From positions 62,001-126,000 of the forward strand of contig NZ_KB899504.1 in the NCBI RefSeq assembly GCF_000378245.1: a stretch of 64,000 bases of DNA, in the 5' to 3' direction. The translations under genes and the position numbers were made by a program. Shown here in pieces: positions 18,157 to 26,929 of the stretch. Numbering within the stretch: position 1 is the first letter of the stretch; each line of letters opens with the position of its first letter. Below the pieces are notes generated by a model. The model did not search any database. It was not told the DNA's origin and saw only the letters and a program-made list of their open reading frames with translations. This DNA comes from Aromatoleum toluclasticum ATCC 700605. GTDB taxonomy: Bacteria > Pseudomonadota > Gammaproteobacteria > Burkholderiales > Rhodocyclaceae.

Positions 18157-18642
18157 CTAGGCGTAGGCACCGGACAGCATCTGCGCCAAGAGCTGCTCGA
18201 GCACCCTGAATCCCTCGAGCGTGTCGGTGAAGGCGGCAGGACGTCGCCCACCCAAGGCCGGACAGGGACTGGCGAGCCAGTCCCCGACCCAATGTGGCGC
18301 ATCAAAGGGCGCGTGCTGACTGGTGGTCCTCACCATGTCGTCCGCGACCTCGATCAGTCGCAGGAAGGCAAGGATGCGTTCGCTCTGTTCGGTGGTGAGC
18401 CGCTTACCCTTCAGCGGCGCAGCGACAGGTGAGTGGGCGGCGAGTTGAAGCAGTTCGATCAATTCGGGCATGGAGCGACCGACGGCCGTCGCGATCTCGA
18501 CGAGCGCGATAGACTCGATTCCGGCACGCAAGGCGTTGATCCTGTCCATGGGATCGAGACGAATCAGCGCCCGCAGATCGAGCACGGGGCGCTTCTGACT
18601 TCCCGCTTTGTGTCGCGGCCGGATCGCGGACATCGGGTGCAT
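18157..18642 (-). CDS. DUF2384 (Xre/MbcA/ParS-type) antitoxin, orphan
   Basis: About 161 residues from the ATG at 18642 (18633 is an alternative). The N-terminal half is a degenerate Xre-like helical domain (GIESIALVEIATAVGRS MPELIELL). The C-terminal half is the toxin-binding domain with the family ending WLASPCPALGGRRP and FRVLEQLLAQMLSGAYA. Such antitoxins normally neutralise a RES-domain NAD-degrading toxin encoded next to them. No RES gene is present on either side, so it is an orphan or its toxin was lost near the IS1595 insertion. Confidence 0.82.
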   Translation of the reverse strand: MHPMSAIRPRHKAGSQKRPVLDLRALIRLDPMDRINALRAGIESIALVEIATAVGRSMPELIELLQLAAHSPVAAPLKGKRLTTEQSERILAFLRLIEVADDMVRTTSQHAPFDAPHWVGDWLASPCPALGGRRPAAFTDTLEGFRVLEQLLAQMLSGAYA

Positions 18643-18821
18643 GGAGGACTGGGGCTGAAAGGAGCAGTCTAACCGAACCGCGCTGCCGCCGGTCCCGGGT
18701 AAGTGCGCTCCGGGCGCGGAAACCCAGCGAGCGCTCGTGGGGCCGATCGTTGCAGTTCCCCCTTCAGGCACGGGGCGGCCGACGGTGGAAAAGGCAACCG
18801 ATTGGGATCCGAGAATGCGTG

Positions 18822-19001
18822 TCAGCCCTCGCGAAAAATCGGGTACTTTCCCCTGTCGTTGCGCCGTCTCGCAGCCGCCTCCATCCGTGCGCGATCCTCG
18901 GCCGCCAACACCGGCACCGGTTTGCCCGAAAGCGCAAACAGCCGCCCGTTCGGCGCGTCGGGGTCAGCCCGTTTGGCGAGTTTGGCGATGCTGAGTTTCA
19001 A
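18822..19001 (-). CDS. Possible small protein (59 aa, TTG start)
   Basis: The minus-strand frame from a TTG at 19001, with AGGA about 9 bases ahead, encodes a basic 59-residue protein (KLSIAKLAKRADPDAPNG and ending RGKYPIFREG) with protein-like composition. No family was recognised and the start codon is weak, so this is a tentative call. Confidence 0.3.
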   Translation of the reverse strand: MKLSIAKLAKRADPDAPNGRLFALSGKPVPVLAAEDRARMEAAARRRNDRGKYPIFREG

Positions 19002-19831
19002 GGACGTATCCTGCGCGGGGTGTCGGTTGCGGAGAAGAGCATACCAGTCTGCGGTGCCGGATAGCGGCCGGCTATCGCTGCCAGCACGCCTCCATACACC
19101 ATCGTCTGAGCGTAGCGCGATAGTCGAAGAGGGTACAGGCCGGCGCGAGAATCGCCTGACGGCAGTGCGAACCGGCAACACTGGGCGCGATGTCCGAATC
19201 GGGGCGGGCCTTTCAAGCACGCCTCTGTTGTCACTATGCGGGCAGCTGCGGCCCGACTCGCCGGTCAAATCTACGGGGCGGACGACATCCGTCGGGAGCG
19301 AATTGAACGATCACCGATGCGGGCCATCGCGCCCGAACGGAGGATAGAGCGGTCGAGGCCTATGAGCAGCCCCAGGCGCTCGGGCCAGCGATGCGAGCTA
19401 CCCGCAATCCGCGCGGGGACCGACATGCCGGCACGTACGCACCACCGGCACGGCACGCCGGTGTCCGGTTGGCGCGATGGGTCGGTGTGGGGAGGGCAAC
19501 GGTGTGCTTCCTTGTGCAATTGTGTGGTCGCGTGTGCCACGTCGGCGGCATTCATCCCCCAGAAGACCTCGATCTCGCGGTTGCGCTGTCCGGATCGCTC
19601 CCACGGGACGAGCGAGATTTGTCTATGTTTTTCGATTAAACAGCAACTTACGATCGCTTCCGGCAGAGGTGGCGTGCGCACGGCCAATAGGGGCGGCCCC
19701 ACCGGTGTCGGCACATGGAACCATACAATAGCGCCCACGCTGTCCATGGCCACAAAAGGTCACCCCATCCGCCATGCGATGTCGGTCCGGTGCCCGGCGA
19801 CGACGGCGTTCCCCGCAGAAGGCGTGACTGG
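19002..19831. other. Region without a supported gene
   Basis: About 830 bases. A 160-codon minus-strand frame (19271-19753) is open but lacks a ribosome site and known motifs. The sequence around 19620-19650 is AT-richer than its surroundings. Nothing firm can be assigned. Confidence 0.4.
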
Positions 19832-20086
19832 CTAGGTCGCTGGGCGATCGCGATCGAGCTTCAAGAGGTCAGCGGGCGGGCAGTCGAGCGCCTCGGCAAG
19901 GCGCAGGATATTCAACAACGCGATATTGCGTTGCCCACGTTCAACACCCCCCAGATAGCTGCGGGCGAGCCCGCTCTCGAGTGCAAGACGCTCTTGCGAC
20001 CAGCCACGCGCGCGCCGCAGGGCCGCCACCCGTTGCCCGAACAGGAGGAGCGGATCGCGAGGCGGCGTTGCGACAGTCGACAGCAT
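19832..20086 (-). CDS. XRE-family HTH regulator (84 aa)
   Basis: This is a single HTH_3 domain: FGQRVAALRRARGWSQERLA, SGLARSYLGGVERGQRNIAL and NILRLAEALDCPPADLL are the usual helices. It lacks any effector domain. It is transcribed divergently from the Cys-rich gene at 20194, with a 12-base inverted repeat between them. It probably represses one or both promoters, like regulators of mobile elements or defence genes. Confidence 0.85.
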   Translation of the reverse strand: MLSTVATPPRDPLLLFGQRVAALRRARGWSQERLALESGLARSYLGGVERGQRNIALLNILRLAEALDCPPADLLKLDRDRPAT

Positions 20087-20125
20087 CGCGCGATGCTAGG
20101 AAGTCGTGCACTATCGGGCCACGCT

Positions 20126-20160
20126 CTATGAGTGACAATCGGGCGCAATGTCACCTATAG
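20126..20160. promoter_or_regulatory. Candidate operator between divergent XRE gene and 20194 gene
   Basis: CTATGAGTGACA (20126-20137) and TGTCACCTATAG (20149-20160) form an inverted repeat matching at 10 of 12 positions with an 11-base spacer. It lies in the only gap between the divergent genes, the expected place for XRE binding. Confidence 0.6.
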
Positions 20161-20193
20161 TGCGCTTCGTTCCCGATTCTCACGCTGCAACCC

Positions 20194-21345
20194 ATGAAGT
20201 TTCAGATCGACCCACGCGTCGCGCATCTGACGGCCGCCCAACTGACTGCGCTGACCGGTCGCTACCACGCGGGCGAGCGTGCGATCGACCTCGTTACCGA
20301 GTATCAAGTCCGCTGCGCGCCCAATCAGCTTTACCGGCTTCTCCCACCGACGGTCCTCCGCGATCGCCAATGCGACATTTGCGGTGCGCCCTTGATTCAG
20401 GTTCGCCGTTCGCGTCCCGACGCAACCGGGCCTGGCAACATCGTCTGCTCGGTGTGCGCGCATCGCGCCGACGGACCGTGCGGATGCGCCGTCTGCAAAC
20501 GAGACCGGAGCGAACAGCGGCAACGTGAGGTGATGCGCTGCCGGGCCGAGCAGGAAGCGTATTGTTGCGCCCGCTGGAGCTATGCGGAACGGGTGCGGGC
20601 GCCGGACGATCTGACATTCGCCGAGGCGGTCGCGCTGCTGTCTGTCGTGCGTTGCGGAGGCTGGCGCGCCAACGAGACCGTCGGTGCGGTCGGGTATTCC
20701 GCGGTCCCGCTCGCCCCGGCGGGAGAACTGGGCATGCAGCTCCTGACCTCGCTCATCAGGGCGGGCGTGATCGCCCCCGATCCGGATTCACCGATGGAGG
20801 CGTTCACCGCGAGCGATGACGATCTGCCCGCGTTTCCCTACGTGACGTACTGGCGCATCCTGACCCCTTCGCCGACGGCGCTGGTCCGGCGCATCGAGCA
20901 TTTGGCGGAACCGGGGGAATGGCCACAGACATGGCGCGATGAACTGGGCGACATGCAGCTGGCGCTTGCCCTCGCGGAATGCCGCGAGTTCGCGGACTAT
21001 TGCCTGTTGGAGCGGGGCTTGCCCGAGGCGCCGGAGGTTGCGTCCGAGGCGCTTTTCCAGAACCTCCTTCGCGACTTTTCCGTGGCGCAGTGCTTTCGGA
21101 TCATCTGGGCGGGGGCGCATGCAACGTCCGATTTTCTGGTGCGCAAGCGGGCCAACCGTCGCCACGCTGCGAATTACTTTATTGGCGCGTGCCAGCGCTG
21201 GGCGGATCGAGCGCGCACGGAAGCATGGACGATCAAACCGGGTTTTCGCAACAACAATTATCGGCGTTCCCAGCTCAGTCATGTCTTGTATGACGTCTTT
21301 CTCGGCATCGGCGAGAAGGGCTTCATTGAGCCGCTGGGCGTGTAG
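20194..21345 (+). CDS. Cys-rich protein of unknown function
   Basis: The product has 383 residues and no recognised family. Near residues 60-100 it has Cys pairs CDICG, CSVC and CGCAVC, which look like a zinc-binding module. The remainder is mostly alpha-helical and acidic, with a basic C-terminal stretch (RKRANRRHAANYFIGACQRW). No signal peptide or membrane segment is seen. It is divergent from a small XRE regulator, so expression is probably held down and induced by some signal. Confidence 0.7.
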   Translation: MKFQIDPRVAHLTAAQLTALTGRYHAGERAIDLVTEYQVRCAPNQLYRLLPPTVLRDRQCDICGAPLIQVRRSRPDATGPGNIVCSVCAHRADGPCGCAVCKRDRSEQRQREVMRCRAEQEAYCCARWSYAERVRAPDDLTFAEAVALLSVVRCGGWRANETVGAVGYSAVPLAPAGELGMQLLTSLIRAGVIAPDPDSPMEAFTASDDDLPAFPYVTYWRILTPSPTALVRRIEHLAEPGEWPQTWRDELGDMQLALALAECREFADYCLLERGLPEAPEVASEALFQNLLRDFSVAQCFRIIWAGAHATSDFLVRKRANRRHAANYFIGACQRWADRARTEAWTIKPGFRNNNYRRSQLSHVLYDVFLGIGEKGFIEPLGV

Positions 21346-21841
21346 GCGGCCTGGGTCGCCGCGGGGGCGAAGCGGGCGAGCTCCGTGGGGGACACGCCCC
21401 TTGGACGCAGTTTGTCATCAAACGCCGCCGGCATGGGCTAGATGGATGAGCGTTGTTCTCGCGTCGGCGCTTGTCCCGGAGCGGATCGGGTTTGGTTTCT
21501 TGTCGGGGCTGTACGGCGTCACGCGTGGTCGCGACGGCGGTATCGTTGTCGCAGACGTCGGTGTCGATGCCGACCTTGTCCGACACCTTCTGGCTCGCCG
21601 CGGAATAGTAGCCCTCGTTCCCTCCGGAGACCGTCGTCGCACTCATCTCGCACTCATTGCGGGTGCGCGAAACGGAGGGCATTCTGTTCGGAACCCGGTT
21701 CGTCAATGCCGATCCCACCACCTACCTTATGCAGGTGCGCGGCGATCGGGGCACGCGAAGGGGCGCGCGAAGATCGTGTCCCGCGACGTGGTGTAAGAAG
21801 GGTTCGGCAGGTCATCGGATTCAGTTTGGCACCAGCGCGTG
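21346..21841. other. Decayed sequence with possible SPFH-gene scrap
   Basis: No intact gene. Around 21675-21760 the plus strand reads ILFGTRFVNADPTTYLMQV, which resembles the N-terminal start of SPFH/band-7 proteins, but the frame breaks down afterwards and meets the IS256 remnant at 21842. A minus-strand frame of about 107 codons (from 21646) has no known motif. Confidence 0.35.
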
Positions 21842-22080
21842 TCAGGCGGCCACGGCGGACAGATTGACGTTGGGATTGTCGCTAACCTCGGCCAGGGCTT
21901 CCCCACATCATGTATCGACGTTGCAGCGCCCATTTGTCGTTCTGCTCGAGCAACAAGGCGCTGACCAGCCTGTAGCTTGCTGCCTCGGTGGGGAAAATAC
22001 CCACGACGTCGGTGCAGCGCTTGATTGCGCCATTCAGGCGCTCGATCGGGTTGGTGGAGTGAATATTGGTGTGATGCCCT
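21842..22080 (-). pseudogene. IS256-family transposase, 3' remnant with frameshift
   Basis: The minus strand encodes the typical C-terminal end of mutator-type transposases: HHTNIHSTNPIERLNGAIKR, VVGIFPTEAASYRLV and LLEQNDKWALQRRYM. A frameshift follows at about 21900, after which the ending ALAEVSDNPNVNLSAVAA and stop at 21842 continue in another frame. The catalytic part is absent; homology stops near 22080. Confidence 0.8.
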
Positions 22081-22119
22081 TTGGCATGTCGCCGACCGAG
22101 AAAGAAAACACACGCTTCC

Positions 22120-22398
22120 GTGACAACGTACGACCACAAACAGTGGCAACTGCGGCTACGGTATCAGCTCATGCATCGTGCGGCATCGACCATCATCACA
22201 GGCAATCAGTATCGCGCGGCGGCTGCGGTGCTCGCGATTCATTCGTTCAGCGAAGCGCGCGCCGGCTGGCCGGACTATCAGGCGTTCGCACGTCTGTTCG
22301 GGGGCGACGCGGCGCTTGGCGCCATCCAGCGTCTCGGCGTGGCTTCGAGCATTCTGCTCTTTGGCGTGTGGGTCGTTGGCAATCCTGCAATCTTGAAC
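22120..22398 (+). pseudogene. 3' fragment of a DUF6946-like gene
   Basis: The frame from about 22120 reads TTYDHKQWQLRLRYQLMHRA and AVLAIHSFSEARAGWPDYQA, which resembles the C-terminal half of small helical proteins of the DUF6946 type. Its start is missing at the junction with the IS256 remnant. The downstream frame runs into the next gene without a natural stop, so a frameshift near 22398 is likely. The family assignment is from memory of the pattern. Confidence 0.4.
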
Positions 22399-22471
22399 AG
22401 CTCGCGCATCTTGCCCAAGCGACGCGCCAAAGCGGGTCGTTTCGCGTATCGTGCCGAAATCGGAGGAGCAC

Positions 22472-23173
22472 ATGAGCGAGTTCAGAACCATCAAAGAACT
22501 GGTCATTGCGGCCTGCCAGTCGGAAGGCGGGTTCCCCTCGTACGACACCCTCACGTCCCTCGTCCGCCGGCACTTTCCATCGAGCAAGTGGCAGAAGACC
22601 CATTACGCCTGGTACAAGTCCAAGATCAAGGGCGGGGGAATCGAAGTCCCCGGCCTGACGCTTGATCCGATTTCCGTCGCGGAGAACGAGGATGCGGATA
22701 CCGAAGCCGAGGAAGCGGTCGAGGCGAGCATCTCGCTCGAGCGGGATCTCCATGCGTACCTGGCGTGCCGACTGCATGAGGTCGAGCACGGGCTCGAACT
22801 CGTCCCGGGCGGTATCGAGTACCAGACGCCCGCGGGACGGATCGATCTTCTTGCCCGGGACGCCGCCGGCGTCCTGGTGGTCGTCGAGCTGAAGGCCGGG
22901 AAGGCGAAAGACGCCGCGCTCGGGCAACTCCTGGGGTACATGGGCTCTCTGTGCGACAGGGAACTGAACCTCCGCGGGATCCTCGCGGCGTCCGACTTCG
23001 ATCAACGGGTGGTGCTCGCCGCGAAGGGGCTCCCGAACGTCAAACTCGTCAAGTACCAGCTCTTGTTCGCGTTCCGGGACATCGACGCGAGCGGGCGCGG
23101 CGCATCGGGAGATGCCGCCCTCGAACTCCCTCAGGAGCACGTTCGCGGGGAAGAGGGCGCGACGAATGCGTGA
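22472..23173 (+). CDS. PDDEXK-type nuclease (NucS-like)
   Basis: The product has 233 residues from the ATG at 22472, behind GGAGGAG (22462-22468). The N-terminal part (1-60) is a small DNA-binding-like domain. The C-terminal domain carries the nuclease core GRIDLLARD (catalytic Asp), VVVELKAGKAKDA (Glu-x-Lys) and a following QLLGYMG helix, as in NucS/EndoMS and related DUF91 endonucleases. It overlaps the next gene by 8 bases, so the two form a unit. The target, whether mismatch, branched or foreign DNA, cannot be told. Confidence 0.82.
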   Translation: MSEFRTIKELVIAACQSEGGFPSYDTLTSLVRRHFPSSKWQKTHYAWYKSKIKGGGIEVPGLTLDPISVAENEDADTEAEEAVEASISLERDLHAYLACRLHEVEHGLELVPGGIEYQTPAGRIDLLARDAAGVLVVVELKAGKAKDAALGQLLGYMGSLCDRELNLRGILAASDFDQRVVLAAKGLPNVKLVKYQLLFAFRDIDASGRGASGDAALELPQEHVRGEEGATNA

Positions 23174-23852
23174 TCCCCTCGTTGGCTTCGCCTGGGACGC
23201 GCTGCATGAGCGATATGACGCCATGTGTTCGCGCTTCCAGCCGCACTCGCCGCACCTCGAAGGCCTTGGCGCACAGGTCCGTTCGGATCGCGCGCTCTAT
23301 CATGTTCTCTGTTCCCGCTTCCGGTCATCCGAACGCCTTCCAGGGCTCGAACTCTACGAGGCGATGCTGTACTGGAAGCTGTACGCGATTCCCCAGGCAC
23401 TCGGAAACCTGCGCTCGTTCATCCGTGCAAACCAGGAGCAGCGGGCGCACGCGGCGGGACGGTTCGCGGCACTCGTCGCCGCAATGCCGTCAGCGATCGA
23501 ACGAGACGTCGACGAGATCGTCCGGCTGATCGAGCACATCGGCTCCTTTGACCTTCCCGGGATGAAATCGCCGACGGCGCTCCCCATGCGTACGACGTTC
23601 CTGCATTTCCGTTACCCGACGGTGGTGCCCATCCTCGACAGGATGGTGCTGCAGGCCGTCGGGGTGTGCGAAGACGACGCCAACCACGACATCCGCGTGC
23701 TTCGCGAGTACGTGCCGTTCGCCTGGGACCTTGCCGAACGCCATTTATCCGCACTGAGCGGATTTGCCGAGAGTCAGGTCCGGCTCATCGACATGGCACT
23801 TTGGATTGTCAGAGGCCAGGAGCGTCATCGATTAAGAGGCTGCGCGGCATAA
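23166..23852 (+). CDS. Helical protein partnered with nuclease, unknown function
   Basis: The product has 228 residues, mostly helical. The segment PTALPMRTTFLHFRYPTVVP followed by ILDRMVLQAVG resembles the region after the helix-hairpin-helix in some DNA-glycosylase-like proteins, but no catalytic Asp context was found. Its start lies within the nuclease gene, indicating coupled translation. It may be a DNA-binding partner of the nuclease in a repair or defence pair, which is inference. Confidence 0.7.
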   Translation: MRDPLVGFAWDALHERYDAMCSRFQPHSPHLEGLGAQVRSDRALYHVLCSRFRSSERLPGLELYEAMLYWKLYAIPQALGNLRSFIRANQEQRAHAAGRFAALVAAMPSAIERDVDEIVRLIEHIGSFDLPGMKSPTALPMRTTFLHFRYPTVVPILDRMVLQAVGVCEDDANHDIRVLREYVPFAWDLAERHLSALSGFAESQVRLIDMALWIVRGQERHRLRGCAA

Positions 23853-23975
23853 CGGGGAACGGATGGGGACGGGTAGGAGAAGGTGCCGCGATCGAATGTG
23901 AAGGCTCGAGGCGAGTCCGCTCCCGGGAGATTGATTGCCGTCCTCATCAATGTCGCTCTGACGAAGAACTCCGCG

Positions 23976-24749
23976 CTATGCTCCCAGTTTGCCGAGGTAC
24001 GGCAACACGAGCGGTCCGACAGATTTCGCGAGCGACCACACCTCTTCGCCGAACTTCGTCACCTTTTCGAGGTTATCGCAAACCTCGGCAGTCTTCTTGA
24101 TGGCGTCGCTGGCTTTGGCGAGCACGCTCTGCGCAGCCTCCGAAGCCGTTTCATGTTCGGCCTCGACACGGGTTCGTTCCACAGTGTATGCCCCGGCGAC
24201 TTTCTGGAGCGCGTCCTTCACCGGCCTGGTGCCTTGGATGCCGTAGATGCGGAGCGCGGCGCGGATCGTGTGCAACTGCCGCCGAATGAAGTCGCGCAGG
24301 AATGGAGACATCTCGGTGTTCTGCAAAGTCTGCTCGAGCGACGCGATCTCCTCGCGCAGGGCGGCGAGATCCGCCGGTGGCATGTCGCCTTCATCCTCAT
24401 CCCTGAGCACCCAAGCGGCCCATGCGAACCCTTGCCTGCACTCGGGCGGCTGGATATTGCCGCGGTGACCGTTCCACGACGAGTGAAGGAGGCCGGGCGA
24501 AGCCACGTTCTTGAGCCGATCAAACCCCGGGCTCGTCAGTTCCGGCGGAACGCCGTGCTCCGTCAATCGCATGCGCGTGAAGTCGATCTGCTGCCGGACA
24601 GCCACGAGACAACTCGTGACGTCGTCTTCAAGCTGCGGGGTGTTGATTTCGAGATCGAACACCACGGCCCAGGTATTCGTCATGGTCTGGTCCTTCTGCT
24701 GCCGAATGAGCGGGTCGTAGATCGAAAGCAGTCGTGCGGCCGGATTCAT
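23976..24749 (-). CDS. Hypothetical protein with helical C-terminal tail
   Basis: The product has 257 residues; a second Met at residue 23 (nt 24683) is an alternative start. Residues 120-170 are charged helices. The last 80 residues form an Ala/Glu/Lys-rich amphipathic helix region ending in the hydrophobic SLAKSVGPLVLPYLGKL. No family was recognised. It converges with the nuclease pair and is separated from it by 123 bases. Confidence 0.6.
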   Translation of the reverse strand: MNPAARLLSIYDPLIRQQKDQTMTNTWAVVFDLEINTPQLEDDVTSCLVAVRQQIDFTRMRLTEHGVPPELTSPGFDRLKNVASPGLLHSSWNGHRGNIQPPECRQGFAWAAWVLRDEDEGDMPPADLAALREEIASLEQTLQNTEMSPFLRDFIRRQLHTIRAALRIYGIQGTRPVKDALQKVAGAYTVERTRVEAEHETASEAAQSVLAKASDAIKKTAEVCDNLEKVTKFGEEVWSLAKSVGPLVLPYLGKLGA

Positions 24750-25458
24750 ACGGATGGCGGAAGTCGGGTTGGAAGCAAGATAGTACAGACAAGGAGCGGT
24801 CGTTGGGGGCGGAGCGGGGGGGCGTGCGTCCCGGTCAGCGCATTGTCAGCGGGGCGCCGGGACACCACACCCACAGGGTCGCCGTGGGTGTCAAGAAAGG
24901 AACCATGCGGCATATCGGGCGCCGCCTTGGACCGACGTCTGCACGTCGGTCGGCGGACGATCGCCCAAGGAACGAAGATACGCGGCCGCCTTCGATGCCG
25001 CGTCCGCGGCGGTGAAGATCGCCCTGCGGGGGAGTGTTCGAGGGGCTCGGGCGAGGGCACGATATACGCGGCACGGGGGGATCTGTCCCGGGCGCGGCGG
25101 AACGCTGCCCCGAGTTCAGAGGCTGGTATCCGAAGGATGCCAAGGGCCCCGAGGACCGCCTCAAGCACTACGCCGCGCACTTCGCGCGGGTTCTCGTACG
25201 CACTCCTTGTTGCGCAGCCACGCCAGGAGATCGCCTGCTTGCTTGTCTGTGCCGTATGTGAGGTGTAATAGGAGCCGTACCGGACTTGCGATCGTTCTTC
25301 CGCCTTCATATCGAGAGCCGCCGGATTGCGTGACGGATAACCTACTCCAGCATTCGGCCTGGTTCATTCCGAGTTACTTTCGCAACTCTCGGACTTCATC
25401 GCCGCTCTTGAAGCGCACGCAGGTTGATTCCGCGGTTTCGCCGCGGGGGCGTTCGTGC
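24750..25458. other. Region without an intact gene, possible decayed fragments
   Basis: About 700 bases. Two minus-strand stretches have protein-like composition but no start: one around 24893-25020 (AADAASKAAAYLRSLGDRPP) and one around 25165-25290 (VRLLLHLTYGTDKQAGDLLA). They may be relics of short genes. Nothing else is supported. Confidence 0.35.
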
Positions 25459-25977
25459 TCACAGGCTTGCGTCTTGTTGAGCGGAGAGGGCGTCGGGCGC
25501 GTACTCAACCGGTGTCGGGGCATCGGTCCGTGAGTCTGCCGCCGGCACGGCCGCGCTTGCCATCGGGCGGCTTTCGGAGGGGGCTTTGAGCTTGGCTTGC
25601 CGCTTGTCGAATTTCTGCGCGGCGGTGGCGAGTGCCTCCATCGCGCCGCCGTTCGCGAGCCACGCCTCGACCCACTGCGGCCTGCGGCCGCGCCCGGACC
25701 AAGCGAGTTCCTTGTTGGAGGGATGCCGATATTTTGCCGGCAATGGAACTCGTGCGGCGGGAATGGCCTTCGAAGGAGCCTTCGGCGGTTTGGTCTGAGT
25801 TGCGCCGGACGCCCCTACGAGCTCGTCGAGCGACAAGCCGTGCTCACGTGCCATCTTCTGCAATTTCTTGAGCATCGACGCCTTCCCTGCCGACTCCTGC
25901 TTGGCGATTTCCTTCGCGATGCGGGCGCTGAGTTGCTTGAGCTGCGGGAGGGTGTAGCTGCTGAGATTCTGGGTCAT
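25459..25977 (-). CDS. H-NS-family nucleoid protein
   Basis: About 172 residues from the ATG at 25977 (upstream in-frame Met codons precede the family's usual start). The N-terminal coiled oligomerisation part spans about 8-50 (LPQLKQLSARIAKEIAKQES). The C-terminal DNA-binding motif is KYRHPSNKELAWSGRGRRPQ W, with the Gly-Arg-Gly-Arg loop that enters AT-rich minor grooves. An Ala/Pro-rich tail of about 60 residues follows. It probably silences horizontally acquired DNA, such as this region. Confidence 0.85.
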   Translation of the reverse strand: MTQNLSSYTLPQLKQLSARIAKEIAKQESAGKASMLKKLQKMAREHGLSLDELVGASGATQTKPPKAPSKAIPAARVPLPAKYRHPSNKELAWSGRGRRPQWVEAWLANGGAMEALATAAQKFDKRQAKLKAPSESRPMASAAVPAADSRTDAPTPVEYAPDALSAQQDASL

Positions 25978-26161
25978 ATCGGTCCGAGATGCTTCGGCTG
26001 GTGGGGTACATGGGAATTCAAATGATGCCACGGGTACGGGAACGACGGTGCAGCACTTGCAGAACGCGGTCATGTCCGTCACATGGCCGGTTTCCGCACC
26101 ATGGCGATTGCAGAACGCATGTCAATGCGCCGGCGTGGTTCTTTGCACACAAGTCGAGTTT

Positions 26162-26219
26162 TTGCGCTGCAACAGGCGGTTGACTTGATCGACGGCGGTC
26201 CTATACTGCAGCGCAGTAT
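26162..26219 (+). promoter_or_regulatory. Phasin promoter with two PhaR-like operators
   Basis: TTGACT (26180-26185), 16 bases and TATACT (26202-26207) form a good promoter. A perfect palindrome ATACTGC-AGC-GCAGTAT (26203-26219) overlaps the -10. It contains CTGC-N3-GCAG, the sequence type bound by PhaR repressors of polyhydroxyalkanoate granule genes. A second dyad TTGC-GCT-GCAA lies at 26162-26172. This fits repression that is lifted when PHA forms. Confidence 0.8.
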
Positions 26220-26289
26220 GACGAACGCACCCGGCTTCCCGATGCGGGTGCCATTGATGATTCGACCGATCTCACCAAGGAAATTGACG

Positions 26290-26850
26290 ATGAACGCCTC
26301 TGCCGCCCGCGAGCAGTTCGCCTCCGCCAACCAGGCCAGCGTGGAAATTCTGACGACTCTTGCCAACAAGGCTTTCACCCAAGTCGAGCGCCTGACCGAG
26401 CTGAACCTGAACACCGTCCGCTCGGTGCTGGAAGACAGCGTTGCCGCCACGAAGACCGTGCTCGCGGTCAAGAACCCGCAGGATCTGGTTGCGCTGCAAG
26501 GCACGTTGGCTCAGCCGATGCTTGATAAGGCGGTCGTCTACGGTCGCGGCGTGTATGAAATCGCTGCGGATGGCCAGCAGGAAATCGCGAAGCTTTTCGG
26601 AGTGCGAGTCGCTGAGCTGAACAAGACCTTCACCGACACGCTGGACAAGGCCGCCGAGTCCGCTCCGGCTGGTTCCGAGGCCCTGTTCGCGGCCTTCAAG
26701 TCGGCCGTCGATGCCGCCAACAACGTGTTCGACAGCGTCAGCAAGGCGACCAAGCAAGCGACAGAGATCGCCGGAGCGACCGTGACGGCAGCGAGCACCG
26801 TGGTCAAGGGCGCGTCGTCCAAGGCAGGATCGTCCAAGAAATCTGCCTGA
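26290..26850 (+). CDS. phaP: Phasin (PHA granule-associated protein)
   Basis: The product has 186 residues from the ATG at 26290, with AAGGA at 26277-26281. It is an all-helical protein with the phasin pattern FASANQASVEILTTLANKAF, ERLTELNLNTVRSVLEDS and an Ala/Thr/Lys-rich tail. Phasins coat polyhydroxyalkanoate granules and limit their coalescence. The PhaR-like operator upstream supports the call. A terminator follows, so it is a single-gene transcript. Confidence 0.92.
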   Translation: MNASAAREQFASANQASVEILTTLANKAFTQVERLTELNLNTVRSVLEDSVAATKTVLAVKNPQDLVALQGTLAQPMLDKAVVYGRGVYEIAADGQQEIAKLFGVRVAELNKTFTDTLDKAAESAPAGSEALFAAFKSAVDAANNVFDSVSKATKQATEIAGATVTAASTVVKGASSKAGSSKKSA

Positions 26851-26897
26851 TCGCATACGGCATGGACTGAGCTGAACTGAATCGCTCGCGCAATATT

Positions 26898-26929
26898 GCC
26901 GCCCTTGCAACACCGGGCGGCATTTTTTT
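26898..26929 (+). terminator. Rho-independent terminator after phasin gene
   Basis: The stem GCCGCCC (26898-26904) pairs with GGGCGGC (26915-26921) across a 10-base loop and is followed by ATTTTTTT. It lies 48 bases past the phasin stop. Confidence 0.9.

Noticed and set aside
19271-19753. 160-codon minus-strand frame
   Set aside because: No ribosome site, no recognised motif and unusual composition; left as unassigned.
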